From Helicobacter cappadocius (GTDB lineage: Bacteria > Campylobacterota > Campylobacteria > Campylobacterales > Helicobacteraceae), in contig NZ_JAUYZK010000012.1 of assembly GCF_030688855.1 (NCBI RefSeq), positions 1 through 55,760 on the forward strand: a DNA stretch of 55,760 bases, read 5' to 3'. The position numbers were made by a program, and so were the translations under genes. Of the stretch, positions 44,354-53,427 are shown in pieces. Positions within the stretch are counted from its first letter, which is position 1; every line of letters starts with the position of its first letter. The notes below the pieces were generated by a model that was not told where the DNA came from, did no database searches, and was given only the letters and a program-made list of their open reading frames with translations.

Positions 44354-45421
44354 ATGGCAGAAATCAACGCACAACTTGTAAAACAGCTACGAGAAATGAC
44401 CGATGCAGGGATGATGGACTGCAAAAAAGCACTCGTAGAAACAGATGGAGATATCAATAAAGCTGTTGAATACCTCAGAGAAAAGGGACTTAGTAAGGCC
44501 GCAAAAAAAGCCGATAGAATTGCTTCTGAAGGCGTTGTATCTATTAAGGTTTCTGCTGATTTTTCTAAGGCTGTGATGATTGAAATCAATAGTGAAACCG
44601 ATTTTGTTGCAAAAAATGATGGGTTTAAAGATCTTGTAGAGAAGACTTCAAATCTAGCAAAAGATATGGCAGTATTTAGTTTGGAAAACTTAGAAAAAAG
44701 CTCTATTGATGGGATGGGATATGGAGAATATCTCAAAACCCAAATCGCTAAAATCGGTGAAAATATCGTTGTGAGAAGAATAGCAGGTATTACTGCAGGG
44801 ACAAATCAAATCGTAAATGGATATGTGCATTCTAATGGTAGGGTAGGTGTTCTTATTTCTGCTAGCTATAAGGATAAGAAGAATCTTCAAGCTTGTGGTG
44901 AATTTATCCGAAACATTTGTATGCATGCTGCTGCTATGAAACCTCAAGTTTTGGATTACAAATCTTTTGACTTAGACTTTATCCAAAAGGAAAAGATCGC
45001 TCTAATAGCAGAGGTCGAAAAAGAGAACGAAGAGCTTAGAAGACTTGGGAAGCCTCTAAAACATATCCCTGAATATATTAGCAGAATCGAAATTACTGAT
45101 GATGTTTTAAAAAATCAGGAAAATGCTATCAAAGAAGAACTAAAAAAACAAAATAAACCAGAGGCTATTTGGGATAGAATTATTCCTGGTCAAATAGATC
45201 GATTTATAGCTGATAATACACTAATAGATCAAAGAATGACTCTCTTAGGACAGTTTTTTGTAATGGATGACAAAAAAACAGTGGCGCAGGCCATTGAACA
45301 TAAATCCAAAGAACTTAACGATCAAATTGAAATTCTTGAATATATTAGATTTGAGTTAGGTGAAGGTATAGAGAAAAAAGTTGAAAACTTTGCAGAGGAA
45401 GTTATGGCACAGATGAAGTAA
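44354..45421 (+). CDS. tsf: Elongation factor Ts
   Basis: A 355-residue nucleotide-exchange factor for EF-Tu. The N-terminal UBA-like domain has LREMTDAGMMDCKKALVETDG, the core has EINSETDFVAKNDGF, and the second half has GYVHSNGRVGVLI. It starts directly after the rpsB stop, helped by AAGGAG at the end of rpsB. It is longer than the E. coli protein by about 70 residues, as usual in Campylobacterota. Confidence 0.97.
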   Translation: MAEINAQLVKQLREMTDAGMMDCKKALVETDGDINKAVEYLREKGLSKAAKKADRIASEGVVSIKVSADFSKAVMIEINSETDFVAKNDGFKDLVEKTSNLAKDMAVFSLENLEKSSIDGMGYGEYLKTQIAKIGENIVVRRIAGITAGTNQIVNGYVHSNGRVGVLISASYKDKKNLQACGEFIRNICMHAAAMKPQVLDYKSFDLDFIQKEKIALIAEVEKENEELRRLGKPLKHIPEYISRIEITDDVLKNQENAIKEELKKQNKPEAIWDRIIPGQIDRFIADNTLIDQRMTLLGQFFVMDDKKTVAQAIEHKSKELNDQIEILEYIRFELGEGIEKKVENFAEEVMAQMK

Positions 45422-45459
45422 TTTGTCTCCTCTCCATAAAAATAAGCCAAATTCTACCT

Positions 45460-45505
45460 ATGGAATCAATCCCTGATTCCATGAAATCGTTGCTCGATTT
45501 ATTTA
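45460..45505. terminator. Two terminator hairpins between tsf and hemW
   Basis: A perfect nine-base stem ATGGAATCA/TGATTCCAT (loop ATCCC) is followed at once by AAATCG/CGATTT (loop TTGCT) and ATTTAT. They lie in the short space between converging genes and may end both transcripts. Confidence 0.6.
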
Positions 45506-45509
45506 TAAT

Positions 45510-46583
45510 CTACATTAGCCACAAGGCAATTTCATCAGCGATAAAAAAATCATTTGCCACTAGTTTTTGAATCTTTTGTTTATTATAGTTTTCCTCAATC
45601 AAGTGACATTTTTTTTCTTCAATCAAGATTTTTATCTTTTCTTGTTTATCTTTTAGTATATCAAGACTAACTCCCACTTCAGAACGCAGACCTAAAAATA
45701 TCGCTTCATTATCTAGGTCGTTTTTACTTAAGTGCTCGATGTCTTTTTTTGATGTATTTTTGATGTATTTTTCTATATTTCTTTGAGAATAATATCTTAT
45801 ATATCCTTTTCTTCCGACAGCACCTGCTCCACATCCGATGTATTCTTCTCCTCTCCAATAAGCAAGATTGTGTTTTACTTTGTAACCTCTTGAATAATTT
45901 GAAACTTCATATATATGAAATCCATATTCAGATAATGCTTCTCTTATCTCTTCAAAAAATGAATTTGTTTGAGGATTTTTTTCATATATTTGTGCAAGTT
46001 TAGAATCTTTTTCAATACTTAAGCTATATGCAGATATATGGTTTATAGGGAGTTTGGAAGCATTTCTTATTTCTTCAAAAATCCTGTTTTTATTGTCTTG
46101 TGGGGTATCATATATAAGATCGATGCTGATATTTTTAATATTGCTTTGATAGATCAAATCTATACACTTATGAATATCTTCATAGTTATGCTCACGTTGT
46201 AGAAATAAAAGTTTATCATCAAAAAAACTTTGCACTCCTACACTCATTCGATTTACTCCAAAACTTTGCATATCCCTACACCATTGCTGAGTAATTAGTT
46301 CAGGATTCGCTTCTGTTGTAATTTCACAATCTTTTGATATTTTTGAATATTTCCATATTGCTTCAAAAATATTTCCATAAAACTTAGATTCGATGCTATT
46401 TGGCGTTCCTCCACCAAAAAATATAGAGTCAATAGTTTCTGTGTTTTGTTTAAGCGAATCTATAATGTCTTTTTGCAATGCTTTCATATATTCAAGCTTG
46501 AGATGATCTTCTTTGGCATAAGAATTAAATGTGCAATAACCACATTTACTAGTACAAAATGGAATATGGATATAAAGTATCAT
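45510..46583 (-). CDS. hemW: HemW-like radical SAM protein
   Basis: A 357-residue radical SAM protein. IHIPFCTSKCGYCTFNSY gives C10, C14 and C17 for the [4Fe-4S] cluster. The residue two after the last cysteine is phenylalanine, not the fourth cysteine of true coproporphyrinogen dehydrogenase HemN, so a HemW-type haem chaperone fits better. SIFFGGGTPN, EANPE, NRMSVGVQSF and HISAYSLSIE are family segments. It is often annotated as HemN; H. pylori has the homologue next to cytochrome c553, as here. Confidence 0.85.
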   Translation of the reverse strand: MILYIHIPFCTSKCGYCTFNSYAKEDHLKLEYMKALQKDIIDSLKQNTETIDSIFFGGGTPNSIESKFYGNIFEAIWKYSKISKDCEITTEANPELITQQWCRDMQSFGVNRMSVGVQSFFDDKLLFLQREHNYEDIHKCIDLIYQSNIKNISIDLIYDTPQDNKNRIFEEIRNASKLPINHISAYSLSIEKDSKLAQIYEKNPQTNSFFEEIREALSEYGFHIYEVSNYSRGYKVKHNLAYWRGEEYIGCGAGAVGRKGYIRYYSQRNIEKYIKNTSKKDIEHLSKNDLDNEAIFLGLRSEVGVSLDILKDKQEKIKILIEEKKCHLIEENYNKQKIQKLVANDFFIADEIALWLM

Positions 46584-46674
46584 AGGTTTTAAAACTTTTA
46601 ATTTTTTATTAATAAAGTATTAACGATTTTAGCATTAATATTACGATTGTAATTTTATCAAAAAAGGAACGAAA

Positions 46675-46983
46675 ATGAAAAAATCATTGTTAGCACTTAC
46701 GATTTTGGCTTTAGGGGCTATAGGATTACAAGCAGATCCTGCAACTATCATCAAAACAAAGTGTCAAGCTTGTCATGGAGCAAATATGGAAAAATCAGCA
46801 TTAGGTAAAAGCAAGATTGTTAATACCCTTACCCCAGAAAAGATCAAAGCTGACTTATTAGGATACAAAGCAGGAACATTAAACCAATATAAAATGGGAG
46901 CAACTATGTGGGGTCAAGCCAAATCCCTAAGCGATGCAGATATTGACGCATTAGCAAAATACATCCCAACTCTCAAAAAATAA
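46675..46983 (+). CDS. Periplasmic cytochrome c553
   Basis: A 102-residue class I c-type cytochrome. The signal peptide MKKSLLALTILALGAIGLQA leads to the haem site C30-Q-A-C33-H34. The distal methionine is M74 or M78 in YKMGATMWGQAK. It carries electrons in the periplasm, probably between the cytochrome bc1 complex and the cbb3 oxidase. AAGGAACG precedes the ATG, and a hairpin follows the stop. Confidence 0.95.
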   Translation: MKKSLLALTILALGAIGLQADPATIIKTKCQACHGANMEKSALGKSKIVNTLTPEKIKADLLGYKAGTLNQYKMGATMWGQAKSLSDADIDALAKYIPTLKK

Positions 46984-46986
46984 TCT

Positions 46987-47005
46987 TTGGGGATTTTTTC
47001 CCCAA
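46987..47005 (+). terminator. Hairpin after cytochrome c553
   Basis: TTGGGGA and TCCCCAA pair perfectly around a five-T loop, four bases after the stop. The following sequence (TTACTC) is not a strong T tail, so the hairpin may also protect the message end. Confidence 0.55.
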
Positions 47006-47088
47006 TTACTCAAAATTCACTTCTAACAAAACCACTCTAAAGCAATTTTTATTTATAATGCTGTAATAATTTTAAATCGGAGCAATTT

Positions 47089-47559
47089 ATGCAGATTAAA
47101 AAAAGCTACAGACCAAATGTAGCTGCAGTTGTTTTATCTTCAAACTACCCTAGCAAGTGTGAATTTTTTGTTGCTCAACGCAGTGATATTAAAGGAGCTT
47201 GGCAATTTCCTCAAGGAGGAATCGATCAAGGCGAAACACCCTTATGTGCACTTTTTAGAGAACTGAAGGAAGAAATAGGCACAGATGAAGTAGAGGTGAT
47301 TGCTGAATTTCCAACCTGGATAAGATATGATTTTCCTTCCAGCATAAGTAAGAAATTTTATCCATTTGATGGACAGGAACAAAAATATTTTCTCGTGAGA
47401 TTGAAAAATGATTCAAATATCAATATTCAAACTGATATTCCAGAATTTGATAGATATGAATTCGTAGGCTATGATGAACTGTTTGAGAAAATTACGCATT
47501 TTAAAAAACAAGTTTATAAACAAGTGATTGATTATTTTAGGAAAGAAGGGTATTTGTAA
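47089..47559 (+). CDS. rppH: RNA pyrophosphohydrolase (Nudix)
   Basis: A 156-residue Nudix hydrolase that removes pyrophosphate from the 5' end of messenger RNA and so triggers decay. The Nudix box runs from G43 to G64 with E49, R57, E58, E61 and E62 in place. [10 protein letters not shown] and [14 protein letters not shown] before it are typical of RppH; older records call it invasion protein IalA. It overlaps lysC by one base. Confidence 0.93.
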   Translation: MQIKKSYRPNVAAVVLSSNYPSKCEFFVAQRSDIKGAWQFPQGGIDQGETPLCALFRELKEEIGTDEVEVIAEFPTWIRYDFPSSISKKFYPFDGQEQKYFLVRLKNDSNINIQTDIPEFDRYEFVGYDELFEKITHFKKQVYKQVIDYFRKEGYL

Positions 47560-48764
47560 TGTTGATTGTTCAAAAATATGGTGGAACAAGCATGGGCGAT
47601 TGTGATCGGATTCAAAATGTCGCTAATCGTGTGTTAGAAACAAAAAAAATAGGGCATTCTTTGGTGGTAGTTGTCTCAGCAATGAGTGGGCAAACAGATA
47701 CTTTAATAGGCTACACAAAGCATTTTTCAAAACTCCCAATCGAGCGAGAAGTTGATATGGTTTTGAGTAGTGGTGAACGTATCACAAGTGCTCTTTTGGC
47801 AATTGCTTTAGATTCGATGGGGTATAAATCTATTTCATTAAGCGGTAGAGGTGCGGGTATCATTACTGATGGTGTGCATACAAAAGCTAGGATTGAATAT
47901 ATAAATACTCAAAAAATTACCGATTTACTTAATGAAGGTTATATCGTTGTTGTTTCTGGATTTCAAGGAGTCACAGAAAAAGGAGAGGTAACTACACTAG
48001 GTAGGGGAGGAAGTGATTTGTCTGCAGTTGCATTAGCAGGTGCTTTAAATGCTGATTTGTGTGAGATATATACAGATGTAGATGGAGTTTATACCACCGA
48101 TCCTAGAATCGAGAAAAATGCCAAAAAAATAAATAAGATCAGCTATGATGAAATGCTGGAACTTGCTTCTATGGGGGCTAAAGTCTTATTGAATAGATCT
48201 GTAGAATTGGCAAAGAAATGGAATGTTCCACTTGTCACAAGAAGTTCTTTTACCCACGATGAAGGCACATTAATTACTACGGAGGAAAACATTATGGAAA
48301 AACCAATTGTTAGCGGTATCGCACTTGATAAAAACCAAGCAAGGGTAAGTATCGCAAATGTTCAAGATAGACCTGGAATTGCTGCTGATATTTTTGGTTC
48401 TCTTGCTGATAATAATATCAATGTAGATATGATTGTCCAAACTATTGGTAGAGATGGAAAGACGGATATTGATTTTACTATTTCTGAGAGTGAGACGGAT
48501 TTGACAAAGAAAGTTTTAGATAAATTTTTAGATAATGTTGAATCTATTGATTATGATTGTGATATTGCAAAAGTATCGATTGTTGGCGTAGGAATGAAGT
48601 CTCATTCTGGAGTTGCAAGTGCTGCTTTTAAGGCTTTGGCAAAAGAAAATATCAATATTATGATGATAAGCACTAGCGAAATCAAAGTTTCTATGATTAT
48701 TAACATAAAATATTCTGAACTTGCAGTTCGAACACTTCATTCTGTATATGAGCTAGACAAATGA
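47559..48764 (+). CDS. lysC: Aspartate kinase
   Basis: A 401-residue enzyme that phosphorylates aspartate, the entry to lysine, threonine, methionine and diaminopimelate. KYGGTSMGD (residues 6-14) is the ATP site, and VVSGFQGVTEKGEVTTLGRG is the second one. SDLSAVALAGALNADLCEIY lies in the kinase domain. Two ACT domains follow from about residue 265, the usual site for feedback by lysine or threonine. The stop overlaps hobA by four bases. Confidence 0.97.
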   Translation: MLIVQKYGGTSMGDCDRIQNVANRVLETKKIGHSLVVVVSAMSGQTDTLIGYTKHFSKLPIEREVDMVLSSGERITSALLAIALDSMGYKSISLSGRGAGIITDGVHTKARIEYINTQKITDLLNEGYIVVVSGFQGVTEKGEVTTLGRGGSDLSAVALAGALNADLCEIYTDVDGVYTTDPRIEKNAKKINKISYDEMLELASMGAKVLLNRSVELAKKWNVPLVTRSSFTHDEGTLITTEENIMEKPIVSGIALDKNQARVSIANVQDRPGIAADIFGSLADNNINVDMIVQTIGRDGKTDIDFTISESETDLTKKVLDKFLDNVESIDYDCDIAKVSIVGVGMKSHSGVASAAFKALAKENINIMMISTSEIKVSMIINIKYSELAVRTLHSVYELDK

Positions 48765-49312
48765 CAGCTGCGATTGAAATATCAGATTGGATGCTTAAGG
48801 CGATTAGAGAAGAGAGTGAAAGTGTTGCTATGATGAGTGGATGGCTAGAAATGGAACGTTATCAGTGGGTTTCAATGACTTCCAGGACTATCGGTCATAT
48901 ATTAAATGGAGGAACACTCCTTGTGTGTACTGATGAAGATAGGCAATGGTTTGGGAAATATATCGTTTCATCTATAAATCGTTTAGGTGGGAAGTCAAGA
49001 CCGATCTTACCCGTGTTTAATTTCACTGACTTATTGCCCAAAGTATTTAAGGAAAACTCTTTAATAAATGATGCACTTGATATATCTTATAAAGATTATA
49101 TGTTTTGGTATATTGGTAAAACTGGTAATCCATTGGCAAATCTAGCCTTCAGCAGAGAAAATGGTTTTTTTTGGATTTTTGATGACTCTATTCAAGATGG
49201 ATTGACATTGAGTTCTCTTGATACGATGATAGATTATAAACTTATCCAGCTTTTTAGGATTTTTGAAAAAACTCTTTTTGATGCTTTGTTTGGAAAAATT
49301 ATCTTAGAATAG
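48761..49312 (+). CDS. hobA: DnaA-binding initiation protein HobA
   Basis: A 183-residue protein found only in Campylobacterota. As a tetramer it binds DnaA domains I-II and helps the initiator assemble at the origin. The fold resembles the DnaA-binding DiaA of E. coli. SDWMLKAIREESESVAMMSG and NGGTLLVCTDEDRQWFGKYI are recognisable against H. pylori HP1230, and it has the same neighbours there. It overlaps lysC by four bases. Confidence 0.9.
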   Translation: MTAAIEISDWMLKAIREESESVAMMSGWLEMERYQWVSMTSRTIGHILNGGTLLVCTDEDRQWFGKYIVSSINRLGGKSRPILPVFNFTDLLPKVFKENSLINDALDISYKDYMFWYIGKTGNPLANLAFSRENGFFWIFDDSIQDGLTLSSLDTMIDYKLIQLFRIFEKTLFDALFGKIILE

Positions 49313-49319
49313 AGGCAAA

Positions 49320-49958
49320 ATGGAACAAGCTTATAGTGGAATGATTGTGTTAAATAGCAATATATCCCAAGAAGCATCAGAACAGAGCAAGGGTATTTCT
49401 CCTGCTTTTTTGCGACTTTTTGAACGTGATGAATTTAAAATTGAGGATTCTCATGAAGTTATCAATGAGGCCTATATTGCTTCTGAAGAGCTAAAAACAA
49501 TTATTATCGCAGCAAACTCTTATAATCATTTTGCACAAAATGCACTCTTGAAGGTTCTTGAAGAGCCCCCTTCAAAAACTCGTTTCATTTTGATCGCCAA
49601 AAATAAAACTTCTATTTTGCCTACCATTAGATCAAGGCTGCAGATTCAAGATAACAGAAACCCAAAAATTTTTGAAGAGTTGGATATAGATCTTAAAAAT
49701 CTTTCATTAAAATCTATCTACAATTTTTTAAAATCTTTGGACTCAGCTCCAAACCCCTCAAGAGATACCACTAAAGAAAAAATTCAGTCTTTGTTATTTA
49801 TGATAAAAAAACTCGGAATAAGTTTTAATGAAGGTGATTTGAAGAGTTTTGATGAGGCTTTGGAAGCTAATGCAAACTATCAAAAAGATTCCTACATTTT
49901 TTTACCGCTTTTATTGATGGTATTACGAAACCTAAAGGCAAAGAATGCAAAAAAATAG
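49320..49958 (+). CDS. holB: DNA polymerase III delta-prime subunit
   Basis: A 212-residue short form of the clamp-loader delta-prime protein. FAQNALLKVLEEPPSKTRF and ILPTIRSRLQI are the AAA+ core motifs of delta-prime (normally SRC). There is no Walker A lysine, as expected for this non-ATPase subunit. It is shorter than in most bacteria, as in H. pylori. It lies between two replication- and folate-linked genes and overlaps folP by 14 bases. Confidence 0.85.
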   Translation: MEQAYSGMIVLNSNISQEASEQSKGISPAFLRLFERDEFKIEDSHEVINEAYIASEELKTIIIAANSYNHFAQNALLKVLEEPPSKTRFILIAKNKTSILPTIRSRLQIQDNRNPKIFEELDIDLKNLSLKSIYNFLKSLDSAPNPSRDTTKEKIQSLLFMIKKLGISFNEGDLKSFDEALEANANYQKDSYIFLPLLLMVLRNLKAKNAKK

Positions 49959-51126
49959 CCCTATGTCCATTAAAAGAATCAATCCTCAAGCAATTTATGA
50001 TTACATCAAAAAAATAAATAGTGATGAGGGTGGATTAAAGATTATGAATAAAAAAGGCGATATTTTTGCCTTTCATATCACTTCTGCTTCTCTTCCAGCG
50101 GCAAATATACTCAAACAAGAAGCGTTGAGTGTTGGAGGGGATTTTGCTACACCCTATGAGTGTATTTTGGGTCAAAAAAGTCACTATGATGGTGTTTTGA
50201 TAGCTACAAAATCACAGTTAGAGCAGATTGCAAAAAAATGTGCAATTCAGCCTTTTGGACTTAAAAAAATTGGAAAATCCATATCAGAACATTTGAAAAA
50301 CAATCCTCAGTCTCCATCAAATATGGAAATATCCTCTGCTATTATGGCTATTATTAATATCACTCCAGATAGCTTTTTTGCTCCTAGTAGGCACAGTGTG
50401 CACGAATCTATTGAGAAAATCCACACCCTTATCAATAAGGGTATAAAACTCATTGATATAGGACCAGCTAGTTCTAGACCAGGTAGTGAGCTTATAGAGG
50501 CACAAGAGGAAATAGATCGCTTGAGGGAGATTGCCCTATACATCAAAAATGAACATTTGAACGAAAAGGTGATATTTAGTATCGATACATACAATCCAGC
50601 TACCGCAGATTTTGCACTTTTTCATGGATTTAAAATCATCAATGATGTGAGTGGATTTGCTTATCCTGATATGTTTAAAATTGCAGCAAAGCATCATGCA
50701 AAAGTTATCTTGATGCACACACAAGGTACACCCAAAGATATGGATCAATTTACTGATTATGAAGATTTGTTTGTACATATAGATGGTTTTTTTGCTGAAA
50801 AAATTGATTGTTTGAAGTCATATGGAATTGATGATATTATTTTAGATGTCGGAATTGGTTTTGCCAAAAACGAAGTTCAAAATTTAGCTCTTATCAATCA
50901 CTTAAAGCATTTCAAGCATTTTGGTTATCCGCTACTTATTGGAGCAAGTAGAAAAAGCGTTATAGGTTCTATTGTGGAGAAACCACCTCTTGAGAGGCTT
51001 AGTGGGACACTCGCATTTCATCTAATTGCTTTTCAAAATGGAGCGGATATTTTGCGAGTTCATGATGTGGATGAACATATTGATTGTCTGAAAATCTATC
51101 AATCTCTAAAGAGTGCTAATGTCTAA
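49945..51126 (+). CDS. folP: Dihydropteroate synthase
   Basis: A 393-residue enzyme of folate synthesis, the sulfonamide target. The TIM-barrel part has AIINITPDSFF, LIDIGPASSRPGS, NDVSGFAYPDMF, ILDVGIGFAKN, LIGASRKSVIG and a closing ILRVHDVDEH. Residues 1 to about 130 form an N-terminal extension found in this phylum, of unknown role. The start inside holB has AAGG before it; a later ATG at 49963 has none. Confidence 0.93.
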   Translation: MQKNSPMSIKRINPQAIYDYIKKINSDEGGLKIMNKKGDIFAFHITSASLPAANILKQEALSVGGDFATPYECILGQKSHYDGVLIATKSQLEQIAKKCAIQPFGLKKIGKSISEHLKNNPQSPSNMEISSAIMAIINITPDSFFAPSRHSVHESIEKIHTLINKGIKLIDIGPASSRPGSELIEAQEEIDRLREIALYIKNEHLNEKVIFSIDTYNPATADFALFHGFKIINDVSGFAYPDMFKIAAKHHAKVILMHTQGTPKDMDQFTDYEDLFVHIDGFFAEKIDCLKSYGIDDIILDVGIGFAKNEVQNLALINHLKHFKHFGYPLLIGASRKSVIGSIVEKPPLERLSGTLAFHLIAFQNGADILRVHDVDEHIDCLKIYQSLKSANV

Positions 51127-52120
51127 AACAAGCTATCTTTCATCAAGTCTAATGAAGATCTATCTAACCAATCGTGGGCATACACAAACTGAACTTAATC
51201 ATTTGAATGATTCAGAGCTTTTTGAGTTATATAAAGAAGAAAGCTTGGAATATCTTCATCTTTTTCAATTAGAGCTTGATGAACAGATCGGCAATACAAT
51301 CAAGAATCGTCCAAAAAACTATAATAGCCCTAGCAAACTCAAAACAAAAATTGAAAAAATAGGAAAAAATATTTCAAAAGTCTATGATATGATTGATGAA
51401 TATATTGATGATTACACTTATGAAGAGTTTTTGGAGATTTTTCGATCTTATCTGAGGATTCCAGCAGTAAAAATCCAAAAAATCCTAAAAGTGAAATACA
51501 GACAACTCCAAGAAGTATGGCTAGAAAAACTAAAGGTTAGATTCTCCTCTCTTCCTGATGAAGAGAGGATTCAGCTGATGGACTATTATGAAAAAAATAG
51601 AGACAATATTCAGAAACTCAAACAAATCTACCATCTCTCAGAAGATGAAAATTACATCAAAAATATCCAACAGATTTCAGAATTTAAGCTTGATATAATG
51701 GAAAGCTTTATGCCCGAATTGATGGAAGAAAACTACAAGGCTTACTATGATGAAACACCTGAAAAAATAAATCTTGTTCAAGAAGTGTTGACACTCACAC
51801 ACTCTTATCCTAGAAGCTTTCTCAAAGAGCTTTCAATGTCAAAATTAGTTTTTTTGAAAAATGAGATTATAGAGCAAGATAAAAGAGAAATCGCTGACAA
51901 AAAGCTTTTCAACAAGCATACCAAAGCCCTAGAGGAGGCGTTAAACTCTCCAAATGACACAGACTTTTCAAGAGCTGCACTAGATGCTATTACAGAACTA
52001 GATAGCGATATTCTCCACAGAGTGGTGAATTATCTGACGAATAAAAATAAAGCATTTCTCAATAAGTTTAACACAGCTATCAAAGGGTATCAAAATATCT
52101 TGAAAACTAAATTCATATAA
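51119..52120 (+). CDS. Hypothetical helical protein downstream of folP
   Basis: A 333-residue soluble protein without recognised domain. It is strongly charged, nearly all helical by composition, and has segments suited to coiled coil (KSKLKTKIEK-like, and EEVTLT region to the end). No signal peptide or membrane helix is seen. IRSYLRIPAVKIQKILKVKY-like FRSYLRIPAVKIQKILKVKY is the most distinctive part. The ATG at 51119 overlaps folP by eight bases, so it belongs to the rppH-to-folP cluster. It sits where H. pylori has HP1233, also unknown. Confidence 0.6.
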   Translation: MSKTSYLSSSLMKIYLTNRGHTQTELNHLNDSELFELYKEESLEYLHLFQLELDEQIGNTIKNRPKNYNSPSKLKTKIEKIGKNISKVYDMIDEYIDDYTYEEFLEIFRSYLRIPAVKIQKILKVKYRQLQEVWLEKLKVRFSSLPDEERIQLMDYYEKNRDNIQKLKQIYHLSEDENYIKNIQQISEFKLDIMESFMPELMEENYKAYYDETPEKINLVQEVLTLTHSYPRSFLKELSMSKLVFLKNEIIEQDKREIADKKLFNKHTKALEEALNSPNDTDFSRAALDAITELDSDILHRVVNYLTNKNKAFLNKFNTAIKGYQNILKTKFI

Positions 52121-52248
52121 AACAAACGATATTTGATGTATAGTGTTTATAATTTTCTAAAAATACAGCAAAAATGATTTATTTTTTTAAAATTAAATAC
52201 TTTGCAATTTTTTTCAGCTAAAATAATCAAAAATTCAAGGAGAAAAAT

Positions 52249-53418
52249 ATGTATTCTCAAAAAATCCAAAATCTATCAGAATCCGCGACTATTGCTATCA
52301 GCACTCTGGCTTCCGAACTCAAAGCAAAAGGTAGAGATGTGCTTAGCTTCTCTGCTGGAGAGCCTGATTTTGACACACCCCAAGTTATCAAAGATGAGGC
52401 TATCAGAGCCTTGAATTCAGGTTTTACCAAATACACTGCCGTAGCTGGGATACCTGAACTCAGGGAGGCGATTTGCAAAAAACTCAAAAAAGACAATAAC
52501 CTTTCCTATACTCCCAAGCAGATTCTAGTGAGTAATGGTGCAAAACAATCTCTATTTAATATCTTCCAAGCACTTATAAATGATGGCGATGAAGTGATTA
52601 TTCCTGCTCCATATTGGGTAACTTATCCAGAACTCGCCACTTATAGCGGGGGTAAGCCTGTATTTATCAACACTGATGAAAATAGCAATTTCAAGATCAC
52701 TGCTAAGCAACTCAAAGAAGCTATCACATCAAAGACAAAAATCCTCGTGCTTACCACACCTTCTAATCCTACTGGTATGGTTTATACAAAAGCTGAACTC
52801 ACTGAAATAGCACAAGTGCTAAAGGATACCAAAATCTGGGTCGTGAGTGATGAGATGTATGAGAAACTTCTCTATGGCGTGAGTTTTACCTCTGTGGCTT
52901 CTATCAGTGATGATATGATGAAAAGAACTATCACTGTAAATGGTCTGAGCAAGGCTGTTGCGATGACAGGCTGGAGGATGGGATATCTCGCTAGTGTAGA
53001 TGACAAGCTAGTGAAGCTAATGGATAATCTCCAAAGCCAATGCACTTCTAACATCAACTCTATCACACAAAAAGCCTCTGTAGTGGCTCTCAGTGGCGAT
53101 GCGGACAATGATATAGAAATGATGAGAGATGCCTTTGAAAAGCGAAGGGATTTGGGCTGTGAGCTTATCAATAATATCGCAGGACTTAGCGTTCAGAAAC
53201 CTCAGGGGGCATTTTATCTTTTTATCAATATCAAAGGCGTAAGCAGATTTGGTGGGGATTCGATGAAATTCTGTAGCGAACTTTTATCACAAGAAGGCGT
53301 GGCGTTAGTGCCTGGAAGTGCCTTTGGGATGGAAGGGTATGTGAGATTTTCTTTTGCTTGTTCTACAGAGCAGATTACTGAGGGTATCAAGAGGATCGAA
53401 AAATTTGTGAGAGGGTAA
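52249..53418 (+). CDS. aspC: Aspartate aminotransferase
   Basis: A 389-residue fold-type I PLP enzyme moving the amino group between aspartate and 2-oxoglutarate. The PLP lysine is K235 in NGLSKAVAMTGWRMGYLAS. SAGEPDFDTP, PAPYWVTYPE, TTPSNPTGMVYT and VVSDEMYEKLLYG are class motifs, and VRFSFACS carries the substrate arginine. AAGGAG precedes the ATG. By eye its third codon positions use more C and G than neighbouring genes. Confidence 0.95.
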   Translation: MYSQKIQNLSESATIAISTLASELKAKGRDVLSFSAGEPDFDTPQVIKDEAIRALNSGFTKYTAVAGIPELREAICKKLKKDNNLSYTPKQILVSNGAKQSLFNIFQALINDGDEVIIPAPYWVTYPELATYSGGKPVFINTDENSNFKITAKQLKEAITSKTKILVLTTPSNPTGMVYTKAELTEIAQVLKDTKIWVVSDEMYEKLLYGVSFTSVASISDDMMKRTITVNGLSKAVAMTGWRMGYLASVDDKLVKLMDNLQSQCTSNINSITQKASVVALSGDADNDIEMMRDAFEKRRDLGCELINNIAGLSVQKPQGAFYLFINIKGVSRFGGDSMKFCSELLSQEGVALVPGSAFGMEGYVRFSFACSTEQITEGIKRIEKFVRG

Positions 53419-53427
53419 ATCCCTCTC
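53409..53427 (+). terminator. Terminator overlapping the aspC stop codon
   Basis: GAGAGGG and CCCTCTC form a perfect seven-base stem whose five-base loop TAAAT holds the aspC stop codon. TTAATTTT follows. The hairpin also abuts the end of the convergent kinase gene. Confidence 0.7.

Noticed and set aside
45510-46583. True HemN coproporphyrinogen dehydrogenase
   Set aside because: The fourth cysteine of CxxxCxxCxC is phenylalanine, which is the HemW pattern.
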